Shown here: positions 29,018-36,006 of the stretch, piece after piece | How the letters are laid out: each line of letters begins with the position of its first letter | Position numbering within the stretch: the first letter of the stretch is position 1 | Origin: an uncultured Alphaproteobacteria bacterium | GTDB taxonomy: Bacteria; Pseudomonadota; Alphaproteobacteria; Rhizobiales; Aestuariivirgaceae | Length of the DNA: 64,000 nt | Assembly (NCBI GenBank): GCA_937873445.1 | Contig: CALMWF010000017.1 | Span: forward strand, 1-64,000 | Direction of reading: 5' to 3' | Position numbers and translations under genes: made by a program | The notes under the pieces: generated by a model | Database searches by the model: none | The model's input: only the letters and a program-made list of their open reading frames with translations | What the model was told of the DNA's origin: nothing

Positions 29018-30982
29018 GTGCCATCCTGGCTTAAAAATACCCTAGCCTTGTTCTCGGTTCCGGCCGGGAAGCCTGATCTCATTGCCGCCCAGATCACTGC
29101 CTTTACCCGGCAATTGCCGCTTCTCTATTTCGTGCTGCTGGCCAACACGCTGTTCGTGGCCGCCACCCACATCCACGTGGCACCGGCCTGGCTTGCTCTC
29201 TATATCCCGGCCCTGCTCACCGTGCTGTGCATCATCCGCATCTGGTCATGGGCGCGCCTTCCGCGCCGGGAGCTTGACCATGAAGCCTCGGTGGCGCGCC
29301 TGCAATCCACCGTACTCATGGTGGCAGGCTTTGGCGCAGCCTTCACTGTCTGGGGTCTCACCCTCTATCCCTATGGCGACGCCTACCAGAAACTCCACGT
29401 CGCCTATTACATGTCCATCACCCTCATTGCCTGCATTCTGTGCCTGATGCATGTGCGCGCCGCTGCCCTGCTGCTCACCATCACTGTGCTTGTTCCCTTT
29501 TCACTGTTTTTTCTGACTCGCGGCGAACCGGTGATGACGGCCATTGCCGCCAATGTGATCATCGTCGGTCTGGCGGTCATGTTTGTGGTGTTCACCCACT
29601 ACCGCGACTTTGCCCGCATGGTGGAACAGCGCACCGAACTGCGCCGCAGACAGGAGGAGGCCGAGCAGCTCAGCCGCGAAAACCTTCGCCTGGCCAACAG
29701 CGACAGCCTGACCGGATTGCCGAACCGTCGCTGCTTTTTCACCTCCATAGCCCATCATCTCAGCGCCGCATCGGCCACGGGCGAAACCATGGCGGTGGGC
29801 CTTGTTGATCTGGATGGCTTCAAGGCGGTCAATGATCTCTATGGCCACACGGTCGGTGACCAGCTTCTCATCGACGCCAGCAAACGCCTGATGGCGCATC
29901 CCGGCTGGAACGCTTCCTTCGCGCGCCTGGGCGGCGACGAATTCGGCGTCATCTTGCGCGGCGCCAGCCATCAGGCCGAAATCGAGAACTTCGGCCGCGA
30001 AATCTGCACCCTGCTGCGCCAGCCCTATCTTCTGCCCAATGTCACCGCCGAAATCTCCGCCTCCATTGGCTTTGCGGCCTATCCCATGGCAGGCGACACG
30101 GTGGAGCGGCTCATCGAAAATGCCGACTATGCCCTGTATCAGGCCAAACAGAAGGCCTCCGGCACGGCGGTTGTGTTCAACACCGACCACGCCCTTGACA
30201 TCAAGAAGCTGAACCAGATCGACCAGCTTCTGCGCAACGCCGATCTTGACCGTGAGATGACGGTTGTCTACCAGCCCATCGTCAATCTGGAATCAGGGCG
30301 CACGGTCTCTGCCGAGGCTCTGGCGCGCTGGCACAGCCCGGTGCTGGGGGACGTTGCCCCCGCGCAATTCATCAAGGCGGCAGAACGTTCCGATCTCATC
30401 AATCGCCTCACTGTTCTGCTCTATCGCAAGGCCCTTGCCGACATGAAGAGCTGGCCCAAATCCGTCGGCCTGTCCTTCAACCTGTCGGCCCGCGACGTGG
30501 CGTCCCAGGACACCATCCTTCACCTTGCAGCCATCACGCTGAAGAGCGGCATTGACCCGCGCCGCATCGAGTTCGAAGTAACGGAAACCGCCGTCATGGC
30601 CGACTTCGATCAGGCCCTTTCGGCCCTGACCCGGCTTCGCTCCATCGGTCTGCGCATCGGCCTCGACGATTTCGGCACCGGCTATTCCAGTCTTGGCTAT
30701 GTCCATCGTCTGCCACTGGACAAGGTCAAGATCGACATTCAGTTCATTTCCGATATTGCCGACAACCGCACGGCCCGCTCCATCGTCAAGAGCGTCATTG
30801 ACCTGGCCCGCAACCTGGGCTTTGCCAGCCTTGCCGAAGGCGTGGAAACCGAAGAGCAGGCGCGCATCATTCACGCCATGGGCTGCGGCTTTGCCCAGGG
30901 CTATTTCTTCGGGCGGCCCATGCCAGGGGCAGATCTCGGGCGGCTGGCGGCAGGCGACAGTCTGAGCATCAACAGCGCCTGA
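29018..30982 (+). CDS. Membrane diguanylate cyclase/phosphodiesterase (GGDEF-EAL)
   Basis: A 654-residue cyclic-di-GMP enzyme. Six hydrophobic segments fill about residues 30-200. The GGDEF domain has an intact RLGGDEFG at about 305-312 with no RxxD inhibitory site before it. The EAL domain has SAEALARW, GLDDFGTGYSSL and EGVETEEQA, so both activities look possible. Start is GTG at 29018 with CGGAGG 11 nt upstream. A CTAA-N7-TTAA site is at 28937-28951, in its upstream region. It converges on the VOC gene. Confidence 0.92.
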   Translation: MPSWLKNTLALFSVPAGKPDLIAAQITAFTRQLPLLYFVLLANTLFVAATHIHVAPAWLALYIPALLTVLCIIRIWSWARLPRRELDHEASVARLQSTVLMVAGFGAAFTVWGLTLYPYGDAYQKLHVAYYMSITLIACILCLMHVRAAALLLTITVLVPFSLFFLTRGEPVMTAIAANVIIVGLAVMFVVFTHYRDFARMVEQRTELRRRQEEAEQLSRENLRLANSDSLTGLPNRRCFFTSIAHHLSAASATGETMAVGLVDLDGFKAVNDLYGHTVGDQLLIDASKRLMAHPGWNASFARLGGDEFGVILRGASHQAEIENFGREICTLLRQPYLLPNVTAEISASIGFAAYPMAGDTVERLIENADYALYQAKQKASGTAVVFNTDHALDIKKLNQIDQLLRNADLDREMTVVYQPIVNLESGRTVSAEALARWHSPVLGDVAPAQFIKAAERSDLINRLTVLLYRKALADMKSWPKSVGLSFNLSARDVASQDTILHLAAITLKSGIDPRRIEFEVTETAVMADFDQALSALTRLRSIGLRIGLDDFGTGYSSLGYVHRLPLDKVKIDIQFISDIADNRTARSIVKSVIDLARNLGFASLAEGVETEEQARIIHAMGCGFAQGYFFGRPMPGADLGRLAAGDSLSINSA

Positions 30983-30997
30983 GCCGGTTCCTCAGGC
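30977..30997. terminator. Hairpin holding both convergent stop codons
   Basis: GCCTGAG / CTCAGGC forms a 7-bp stem with a 7-nt loop. The TGA of the GGDEF-EAL gene lies in one arm and the TGA of the VOC gene, on the other strand, in the other. No T-run follows on either side, so termination strength is doubtful. Confidence 0.45.
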
Positions 30998-31480
30998 CGC
31001 CGCCAGCAAGGCGCGGAGATCAAGCTGGCGCGTCACCATGGCCAGCGACCCGTCTTCCTGGCGTGGCCAGTCCGCCTCCGGCTTGTCCCAGTAGAGTTCC
31101 ACGCCGTTACCATCGGGATCGCGCAGATAGAGGGCTTCCGACACGCCGTGATCGGCCGCCCCCTCCAGCGCCACGCCATGGGCAATGAGCCGTTGCAGCG
31201 CCCGGCCAAGGTCGGCGCGCGTCGGATAGAGTATGGCCGTGTGATAAAGACCGGTGGTGCCGGGTGGCGGCGCCGCTCCGCCCTTGCTCTCCCAGGCATT
31301 GAGACCGATGTGATGGTGATAGCCGCCAGCCGCCACAAAGGCAGCATCCGGCCCATAGCGCTGGGTCAGCGTAAAGCCCAGGACGCCACAATAAAAGGCC
31401 AGCGCGCGCTCCACGTCCGCCACCTTGAGGTGAACGTGGCCAATGCGGGTTCCGGCAGCAAGGGGGGGTAAATCTGACAT
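30992..31480 (-). CDS. VOC family protein (CatE-like dioxygenase)
   Basis: A 162-residue glyoxalase/extradiol-dioxygenase-fold protein. Metal ligands can be placed as His in GHVHLKV, His in GLYHTAIL and Glu in GVELYWD; the LRDPDGNG turn is typical. Single-domain proteins of this kind resemble part of catechol-2,3-dioxygenase CatE. The substrate is unknown. The gene has a strong promoter with an inverted repeat over the expected start point, so it is likely repressed until an inducer is present. Confidence 0.85.
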   Translation of the reverse strand: MSDLPPLAAGTRIGHVHLKVADVERALAFYCGVLGFTLTQRYGPDAAFVAAGGYHHHIGLNAWESKGGAAPPPGTTGLYHTAILYPTRADLGRALQRLIAHGVALEGAADHGVSEALYLRDPDGNGVELYWDKPEADWPRQEDGSLAMVTRQLDLRALLAAA

Positions 31481-31493
31481 GGCATTCCTATCA

Positions 31494-31510
31494 GTAACAC
31501 TGTTTGTTAC
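31494..31510 (-). promoter_or_regulatory. Predicted operator of the VOC gene
   Basis: GTAACA and TGTTAC are separated by 5 bp, forming a perfect 6-bp inverted repeat. It lies directly after the -10 box and covers the expected start point, the usual place for a MarR, TetR or HxlR-type repressor site. No regulator gene of that kind is next to it. Confidence 0.6.
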
Positions 31511-31512
31511 CT

Positions 31513-31541
31513 AATATAGTCCGCCCTGCGCTGCCCGGCAA
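31513..31541 (-). promoter_or_regulatory. Strong predicted promoter of the VOC gene
   Basis: On the minus strand TTGCCG (31536-31541) and TATATT (31513-31518) are 17 bp apart; in the alphaproteobacterial register it reads CTTGCC-N17-CTATAT. Confidence 0.75.
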
Positions 31542-31592
31542 GGGGGTGGGCACCCCCGGCGTGAAAAGCGGTGGACGTGGGCCGGGCCGCCC

Positions 31593-31621
31593 TTGAGCCA
31601 TCCGGTGCTTGCGCCGAATAT
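31593..31621 (+). promoter_or_regulatory. Candidate promoter of upp
   Basis: TTGAGC (31593-31598) and GAATAT (31616-31621) are 17 bp apart, about 30 bp before the upp start. Confidence 0.45.
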
Positions 31622-31651
31622 GGCTCACCCCTTCATCAAAATGAGGCTGCC

Positions 31652-32299
31652 ATGACCCGGCGCGATTTCAAGAACAACCTCACCGTCGTTGACCATCCGC
31701 TGGTGCTGCACAAACTCACCCTGATGCGCGACAAGAACACGCCATCCGCCGTGTTCCGCCAGCTGCTGCGCGAGATCAGCCTGCTCCTGGCCTATGAGGT
31801 GACGCGCGACCTGCCCATGACCACCCAGGCCATTGAAACCCCGGTGGCGCCCATGGAGGCCCCCATTCTCAAGGGCAAGAAACTGGTGATCGTGTCGGTG
31901 CTGCGGGCGGGCAACGGCCTGCTTGAGGGCATGCTCGACCTGCTGCCCTCGGCCCGGGTTGGCCACATCGGCATGTATCGCAACCCGGAAACGCTGCAGC
32001 CGGTGGAATATTACAAGAAGCTGCCCACCGACATTGCCGAACGCACCGTCATTGTTGTCGACCCCATGCTGGCCACCGGCAATTCCGTGGCTGCCGCCAT
32101 TGACCGGATCAAGGAAACCGGCGCCACCGACATCCGCTTTGTCTGCCTGCTCGCCGCGCCCGAAGGGGTGGCCCATGTGCATGCCACCCACCCCGATGTG
32201 CCGGTGTTCACCGCCGCCGTGGACAGCCACCTCAATGACCACGGCTACATTGTGCCGGGGCTGGGCGATGCGGGCGACCGCATGTTTGGCACCAAGTGA
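31652..32299 (+). CDS. upp: Uracil phosphoribosyltransferase
   Basis: A salvage enzyme that makes UMP from uracil and PRPP; 215 residues. The PRPP-binding motif [16 protein letters not shown] and the uracil-binding C-terminus ([17 protein letters not shown]) are present. ATG at 31652 has GAGG 5 nt upstream and begins the conserved region; a longer reading from 31571 is not supported. It stands alone. Confidence 0.96.
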   Translation: MTRRDFKNNLTVVDHPLVLHKLTLMRDKNTPSAVFRQLLREISLLLAYEVTRDLPMTTQAIETPVAPMEAPILKGKKLVIVSVLRAGNGLLEGMLDLLPSARVGHIGMYRNPETLQPVEYYKKLPTDIAERTVIVVDPMLATGNSVAAAIDRIKETGATDIRFVCLLAAPEGVAHVHATHPDVPVFTAAVDSHLNDHGYIVPGLGDAGDRMFGTK

Positions 32300-32372
32300 C
32301 GGTTACCCTCCGTTAAGCACACGCCACAAAAGCTAAAATTGCAAACATTCCGGCAAGCATTGATCCACTAGC

Positions 32373-33170
32373 GTGGTTCCCGAAACACAGGGAACCCGTG
32401 CCTTGCTTCAGGCTGCCGTCAAACACCCCACCCGCGAGAAGGCCGCAACGGCCCGGCGGGTGCTCTATGCCGAGGATTCGCCGGCTGCGCGCATCGTCAC
32501 CACCGCCCTTCTGGAAAAGCTCGGCTATGTGGTGGATGCCGTGGAGGATGGCGAGGCCGCCCTGGCCCGCGCCCGTGCCGGCTCCTACGATGTCATTCTG
32601 CTCGACATTGAAATGCCGGTGATGGACGGGGTCACCGCCGCCCGCCACATCCGGCAGTTGCCCGGCGCCTGCGGCCATGCGCCCATTCTGGCTCTGTCGG
32701 CCTTCCTGGCCGATTCCACCGAGCACACCCACTGGCGCGATGCCTTTGACTGTGCACTCCCCAAACCGGCCAACCGCAACGAACTGGAAACGGCCCTTAC
32801 CCGCGCGCTTGACCTGCGCCAGCAGCGCGGTGGCCCCGGCGAAGCCCTGCTCCTGCCTCAGGGGGCGGCCGACCCCATGGCCGTTCTCGCCGGTCTGCGC
32901 GAGGCCCTGCCCCAGGGCAGCTGGTCGCGGCTTCTGGCCACGGCGGGCGAGGAAATGCGCCATGCCGTGATGGTCATGGCCGCCTGCGCCGAAGCGGGCG
33001 ACCGGGCCTGCCTTGTCCGCGCTGCCCACAGCCTGGAAGGGCTGGCCCGCAGCTTTGTGGCCGAAGAGGTGTTTGCCCTGGCGCGTGCCGTCCAGGCCGA
33101 AGATACCCCGCTCACACCCTTGCGCCTCTCGCTGCTGTTTGCCGCCATTGCGGTCTGGCAGCAGGGCTAA
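32373..33170 (+). CDS. Response regulator receiver fused to an Hpt domain
   Basis: A 265-residue signalling protein. The receiver domain (about 28-145) has the phospho-acceptor Asp in ILLDIEMPVMDG, an acidic pair in YAEDS and Lys in LPKPANR. The C-terminal part carries an Hpt-like helix with the candidate phosphohistidine in AAHSLEGLARSF. Receiver and Hpt together suggest a relay step that takes phosphate from a kinase encoded elsewhere. Start is unsure: GTG at 32373, or TTG at 32403, which has AGGGAA about 8 nt upstream. Confidence 0.85.
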   Translation: MVPETQGTRALLQAAVKHPTREKAATARRVLYAEDSPAARIVTTALLEKLGYVVDAVEDGEAALARARAGSYDVILLDIEMPVMDGVTAARHIRQLPGACGHAPILALSAFLADSTEHTHWRDAFDCALPKPANRNELETALTRALDLRQQRGGPGEALLLPQGAADPMAVLAGLREALPQGSWSRLLATAGEEMRHAVMVMAACAEAGDRACLVRAAHSLEGLARSFVAEEVFALARAVQAEDTPLTPLRLSLLFAAIAVWQQG

Positions 33171-33217
33171 CGGAAAGGGCGGCCGAAGCCGCCCCGTCAT
33201 CCTGAAATCCTGATCTG

Positions 33218-33364
33218 CTATTTCCCGTCCGGCTGCACCGGCTCGATGGTCAGTTCAAAGGCCTTCAGCATACGCAGCGCCTCATCAAGATCGGGCGACA
33301 GGCGGCGCTGGGCGCGGATCAGAATGGGGGCATCGCTCGCGGCGGCACGCTTGTCGGTTTGCAT
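33218..33364 (-). CDS. Small protein of 48 residues, unknown function
   Basis: A 48-codon frame from ATG at 33364 to TAG at 33218 with AAGGAG about 6 nt upstream of the ATG, a near-ideal ribosome site. The protein is soluble-looking: an Arg/Ala-rich start, then an amphipathic stretch (SPDLDEALRMLKAFEL) and a proline-rich end. It is convergent with the REC-Hpt gene and divergent from cytochrome c'. Upstream is CTAA-N7-CTAACCAT at 33402-33420. I do not recognise the family. Confidence 0.65.
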   Translation of the reverse strand: MQTDKRAAASDAPILIRAQRRLSPDLDEALRMLKAFELTIEPVQPDGK

Positions 33365-33533
33365 GGGGATCTCCTTTGCCGCCCAGCCTAACCGTCCATG
33401 GCTAACATTCCCCTAACCATCAGCGACGGAAGTGCCTGCGCTCACTCGTCCCGGGAGCAAGCTACACCTAATCGTGATGGCTGTTGTGATCTGCCTTTGC
33501 TATGACCGCCTTGCCAATAAGGAGAAACTGCCC

Positions 33534-33998
33534 ATGCCGTCATCGTTTTCCCGCCTTGCCCTGCTTGCCGCTCTCAGCCTGAGCTTTGCCGCCGGTACCG
33601 CTTTGGCCGGTCCCGATGAGGCCATCAAGCTGCGCCAGGAGAACTTCAAGACCATCGGCAAGGCGACCAAGGAAATGGGTGCCATGGCCAAGGGCGAGGC
33701 CACCTTTGATCTCGCCAAGGTCAAGGAACAGCTGGCCATCATTCAGGCCGCCTTCCAGTCCAACAAGGACAACAAGGTGTTTGCCCCCGAAAACCAGACT
33801 GGCACGGTGGAAACCTGGGCCAAGCCGGAAATCTGGACCAATCCCGAGGGCGTGGCAGCCGCCTCGTCAAAGCTCGGAGCGGCCCTCAAGGCCATGGCGG
33901 CGGTGACCGATGAAGCGAGCTTCAAGACCGCCTTCCAGGACATGGGCGGAGCCTGCAAGGGCTGCCACGACGACTTCCGCCGCCCCAAGGATCAGTAA
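33534..33998 (+). CDS. Cytochrome c'
   Basis: Periplasmic c-type cytochrome of 154 residues. A signal peptide covers about 1-25 (ending ALAG). The haem site CKGCH is at 141-145 near the C-terminus, as expected for class II cytochromes, followed by DDFRRP. These proteins form four-helix bundles and bind nitric oxide or carry electrons. AAGGAG lies 9 nt before the ATG. A terminator follows. Confidence 0.93.
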   Translation: MPSSFSRLALLAALSLSFAAGTALAGPDEAIKLRQENFKTIGKATKEMGAMAKGEATFDLAKVKEQLAIIQAAFQSNKDNKVFAPENQTGTVETWAKPEIWTNPEGVAAASSKLGAALKAMAAVTDEASFKTAFQDMGGACKGCHDDFRRPKDQ

Positions 33999-34025
33999 GC
34001 GGCCGACCCCTCAGTCATCATCAGG

Positions 34026-34052
34026 CCCGGTCCCGCAAGGGGCCGGGTTTTT
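34026..34052 (+). terminator. Intrinsic terminator after cytochrome c'
   Basis: CCCGGTCCC pairs with GGGGCCGGG (one G-U pair) around a 4-nt loop and is followed by five T. Confidence 0.85.
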
Positions 34053-34059
34053 CATGCTA

Positions 34060-34158
34060 GAGCAGCCTGACTTTTGACGGTTGCGGCAAAAGACAGAAAG
34101 CTGCTCGCCCACAACAAGTTAGAGCGGACGTTTTGATCCATCAAAACCTATTCCGCTC
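34060..34158. repeat. Second copy of the composite palindromic repeat (A plus B)
   Basis: Module A at 34060-34106 (GAGCAGC / GCTGCTC with inner TGACTTTTG / CAAAAGACA arms) is followed by module B at 34122-34158. Module B has GAGCGG / CCGCTC outer arms and a perfect inner palindrome GTTTTGAT / ATCAAAAC. The element shares its order and much of its sequence with 31-195. Its right end overlaps the 3' end of the alpha/beta hydrolase gene on the minus strand. Confidence 0.85.
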
Positions 34159-34845
34159 GAGCCCATGGTCGGTGAGCCAGCGCCCGATGATGGCCGCCGT
34201 CTCCTGCGGATATTCCAGACTGGGAAAATGGCCGCACTCGGCAATCTCCACATATCGTCCGCGCGCCACCGCCTGTGACAGGCTCAGGCCCTGAGCGGCG
34301 GCGGTGAACTGGTCCTCGCGCCCCCACAGGCACAGAACCGGCATGGCAAGTGAAGCAAGCCTGGGCCACAGATCGCCGCGATGGGCCAGCGCATCCGATT
34401 GCCGTGCCATGCCCTCCGCGCCCATGGCCTGTGCCATGGCAATGAACGCGTCACGCGCGGCGGGCCCCCGCGGCCCCGGCAGATGGGCCACCATGGCCCC
34501 CATTTCCGCCAGCACCTGCTCAAACTCGCCGCCGCGCATGCGCTTCCCCCGCGCCAGCCCCACGGCACGATCGGCGATGGGCCCGGCACTGGCGCCGATG
34601 ACAATAAGACCCCTAACCCGCTCCGGCGCGGCCAGCGCCGTTTCCAGCGCCACCCGGCCACCGAAGCTCGTGCCCATCAGCACGAAGCGATCCGGCGCCG
34701 CCGCCAGCACCTGTGCCACGCAGGCCTCAAGCCGGTCTTCGGTTGCCACCACACTGGCAAGCCTTGCTTGCGGAGCCAGCAGCCCGGCCACCTCGTCATA
34801 CTGCCCGGCACCGCAGCCCAGCGCGGGAATGGCAATGAGTGTCAT
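34141..34845 (-). CDS. Alpha/beta hydrolase
   Basis: A 234-residue alpha/beta hydrolase. The nucleophile elbow is GTSFGG, the acid is probably Asp in WGREDQF, and the base His is in ECGHFPSLE. Substrate unknown. The ATG at 34845 has GGAG 6 nt upstream; that Shine-Dalgarno lies on the earlier ATG at 34857. The last five residues and the stop codon (ERNRF-stop) are encoded by repeat module B, so the original C-terminus may have been replaced. Divergent from the PfkB kinase gene. Confidence 0.85.
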   Translation of the reverse strand: MTLIAIPALGCGAGQYDEVAGLLAPQARLASVVATEDRLEACVAQVLAAAPDRFVLMGTSFGGRVALETALAAPERVRGLIVIGASAGPIADRAVGLARGKRMRGGEFEQVLAEMGAMVAHLPGPRGPAARDAFIAMAQAMGAEGMARQSDALAHRGDLWPRLASLAMPVLCLWGREDQFTAAAQGLSLSQAVARGRYVEIAECGHFPSLEYPQETAAIIGRWLTDHGLERNRF

Positions 34846-34944
34846 GGTATTCTCCATCGACGCATCTTATCCACCGCCGTCACACCGCGCCAGAACTTGT
34901 CATGAACCTGCCGCCGGCAGATAGTGCGGTGAACGGAGATCACC

Positions 34945-35943
34945 ATGCGGTCCGGCATTCACCTCGCAGGCACCGTCATTCTCGACATTGTTCATGTCGT
35001 GGACCTGTGGCCGCGCGAGGAACAGCTTGCCCTCATTGACCACAGCGAATATGGCGCCGGCGGCCCGCCCCATAATGCCGCTGCCGCCTTGCTCAAGCTG
35101 GGCGCGCCCTTTGCCGTCACCTGCCGCGGCGTGGTGGGCGATGATGCCCTTGGCACCATCTTTCTGAACCAGGCCGAGGCCTATGGCCTGGCGCGTGAAA
35201 ATTTTCTGGTCATCCCCCAGGCCATCACCAGCCACACCCATGTCATGACGGTGAAGACCACCGGCAAGCGCACCTTCTTTCATCATGCCGGGGTCAACGC
35301 CCGGCTGACGCCGGACATGCTGGCCCCGACGCCCCAGTCCACTGCCAAGATCTTCTATCTCGGCGCCCCCGGCATTGCCGCCCATCTCGACCACAGCGAT
35401 GGCTGGGCCACGGTGCTGAAGGCGGCCCGCGCCAGCGGTCACCTGACAGCCCTCGAACTTGTCTCACTGCCGCCCGATGATCTGCGCCGCCTGGTTCACC
35501 CGCTCCTTTCCCTCATTGACATTGCCGTGTTCAATGACAGCGAGGCCGAGGCCCTGTCCGGGGTTGCATTATCCGTCAACGGACGATTTGATTTCCCGGC
35601 GGCGCTCGTGGCCTGCCGCGCGCTTCTTGGCCAGGGCGTGGCTCAGCTGGCCGCCGTGCACCATCCGCAGGGTGCGGTGGCGGTGCGGGTGTCGGGCGAA
35701 ACCGCCCAGGCCGCCTCGGTTCATGTGCCGGCGGAGGAGATTGTCGGCACAGTGGGCGCGGGCGATGCCTTCTATGGTGGCATGCTGATGGGCCTGCATG
35801 AGGGTTGGCCGCTGGCGAAATGTCTGGCACTGGCCAATGCGGCAGCAGCGACCTCGCTTGCTTCCGCCACCACCTCTGCTGCCATCCGCCCGTGGCAGGA
35901 GTGTCTGGCCTTCGCCGCCGCGCGTGGCCTGAACCCGCTCTGA
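34945..35943 (+). CDS. PfkB family carbohydrate kinase
   Basis: A ribokinase-fold sugar or nucleoside kinase of 332 residues. The N-terminal substrate loop GAGGPPHNAA and the C-terminal signature TVGAGDAFYGG with the catalytic Asp are present. The substrate cannot be told from the sequence. It is transcribed away from the hydrolase gene and ends 64 bp before the pnp stop on the opposite strand. Confidence 0.92.
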   Translation: MRSGIHLAGTVILDIVHVVDLWPREEQLALIDHSEYGAGGPPHNAAAALLKLGAPFAVTCRGVVGDDALGTIFLNQAEAYGLARENFLVIPQAITSHTHVMTVKTTGKRTFFHHAGVNARLTPDMLAPTPQSTAKIFYLGAPGIAAHLDHSDGWATVLKAARASGHLTALELVSLPPDDLRRLVHPLLSLIDIAVFNDSEAEALSGVALSVNGRFDFPAALVACRALLGQGVAQLAAVHHPQGAVAVRVSGETAQAASVHVPAEEIVGTVGAGDAFYGGMLMGLHEGWPLAKCLALANAAAATSLASATTSAAIRPWQECLAFAAARGLNPL

Positions 35944-35953
35944 AAGAGGTTCA

Positions 35954-35984
35954 TTAAAATAAAACGGGGGGCCAAAGCCCCCCG
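35954..35984 (-). terminator. Intrinsic terminator after pnp
   Basis: CGGGGGGC / GCCCCCCG (35965-35972, 35977-35984) closes a 4-nt loop and is followed on the minus strand by TTTTATTTTAA. Confidence 0.85.
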
Positions 35985-36006
35985 CTGCATACCGTCTGTG
36001 AACGGA

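Noticed and set aside
31539-31558. GGGGGTG / CACCCCC inverted repeat as an operator
   Set aside because: It is a low-complexity GC palindrome with a 2-nt loop upstream of both promoters; nothing else supports a regulatory role.
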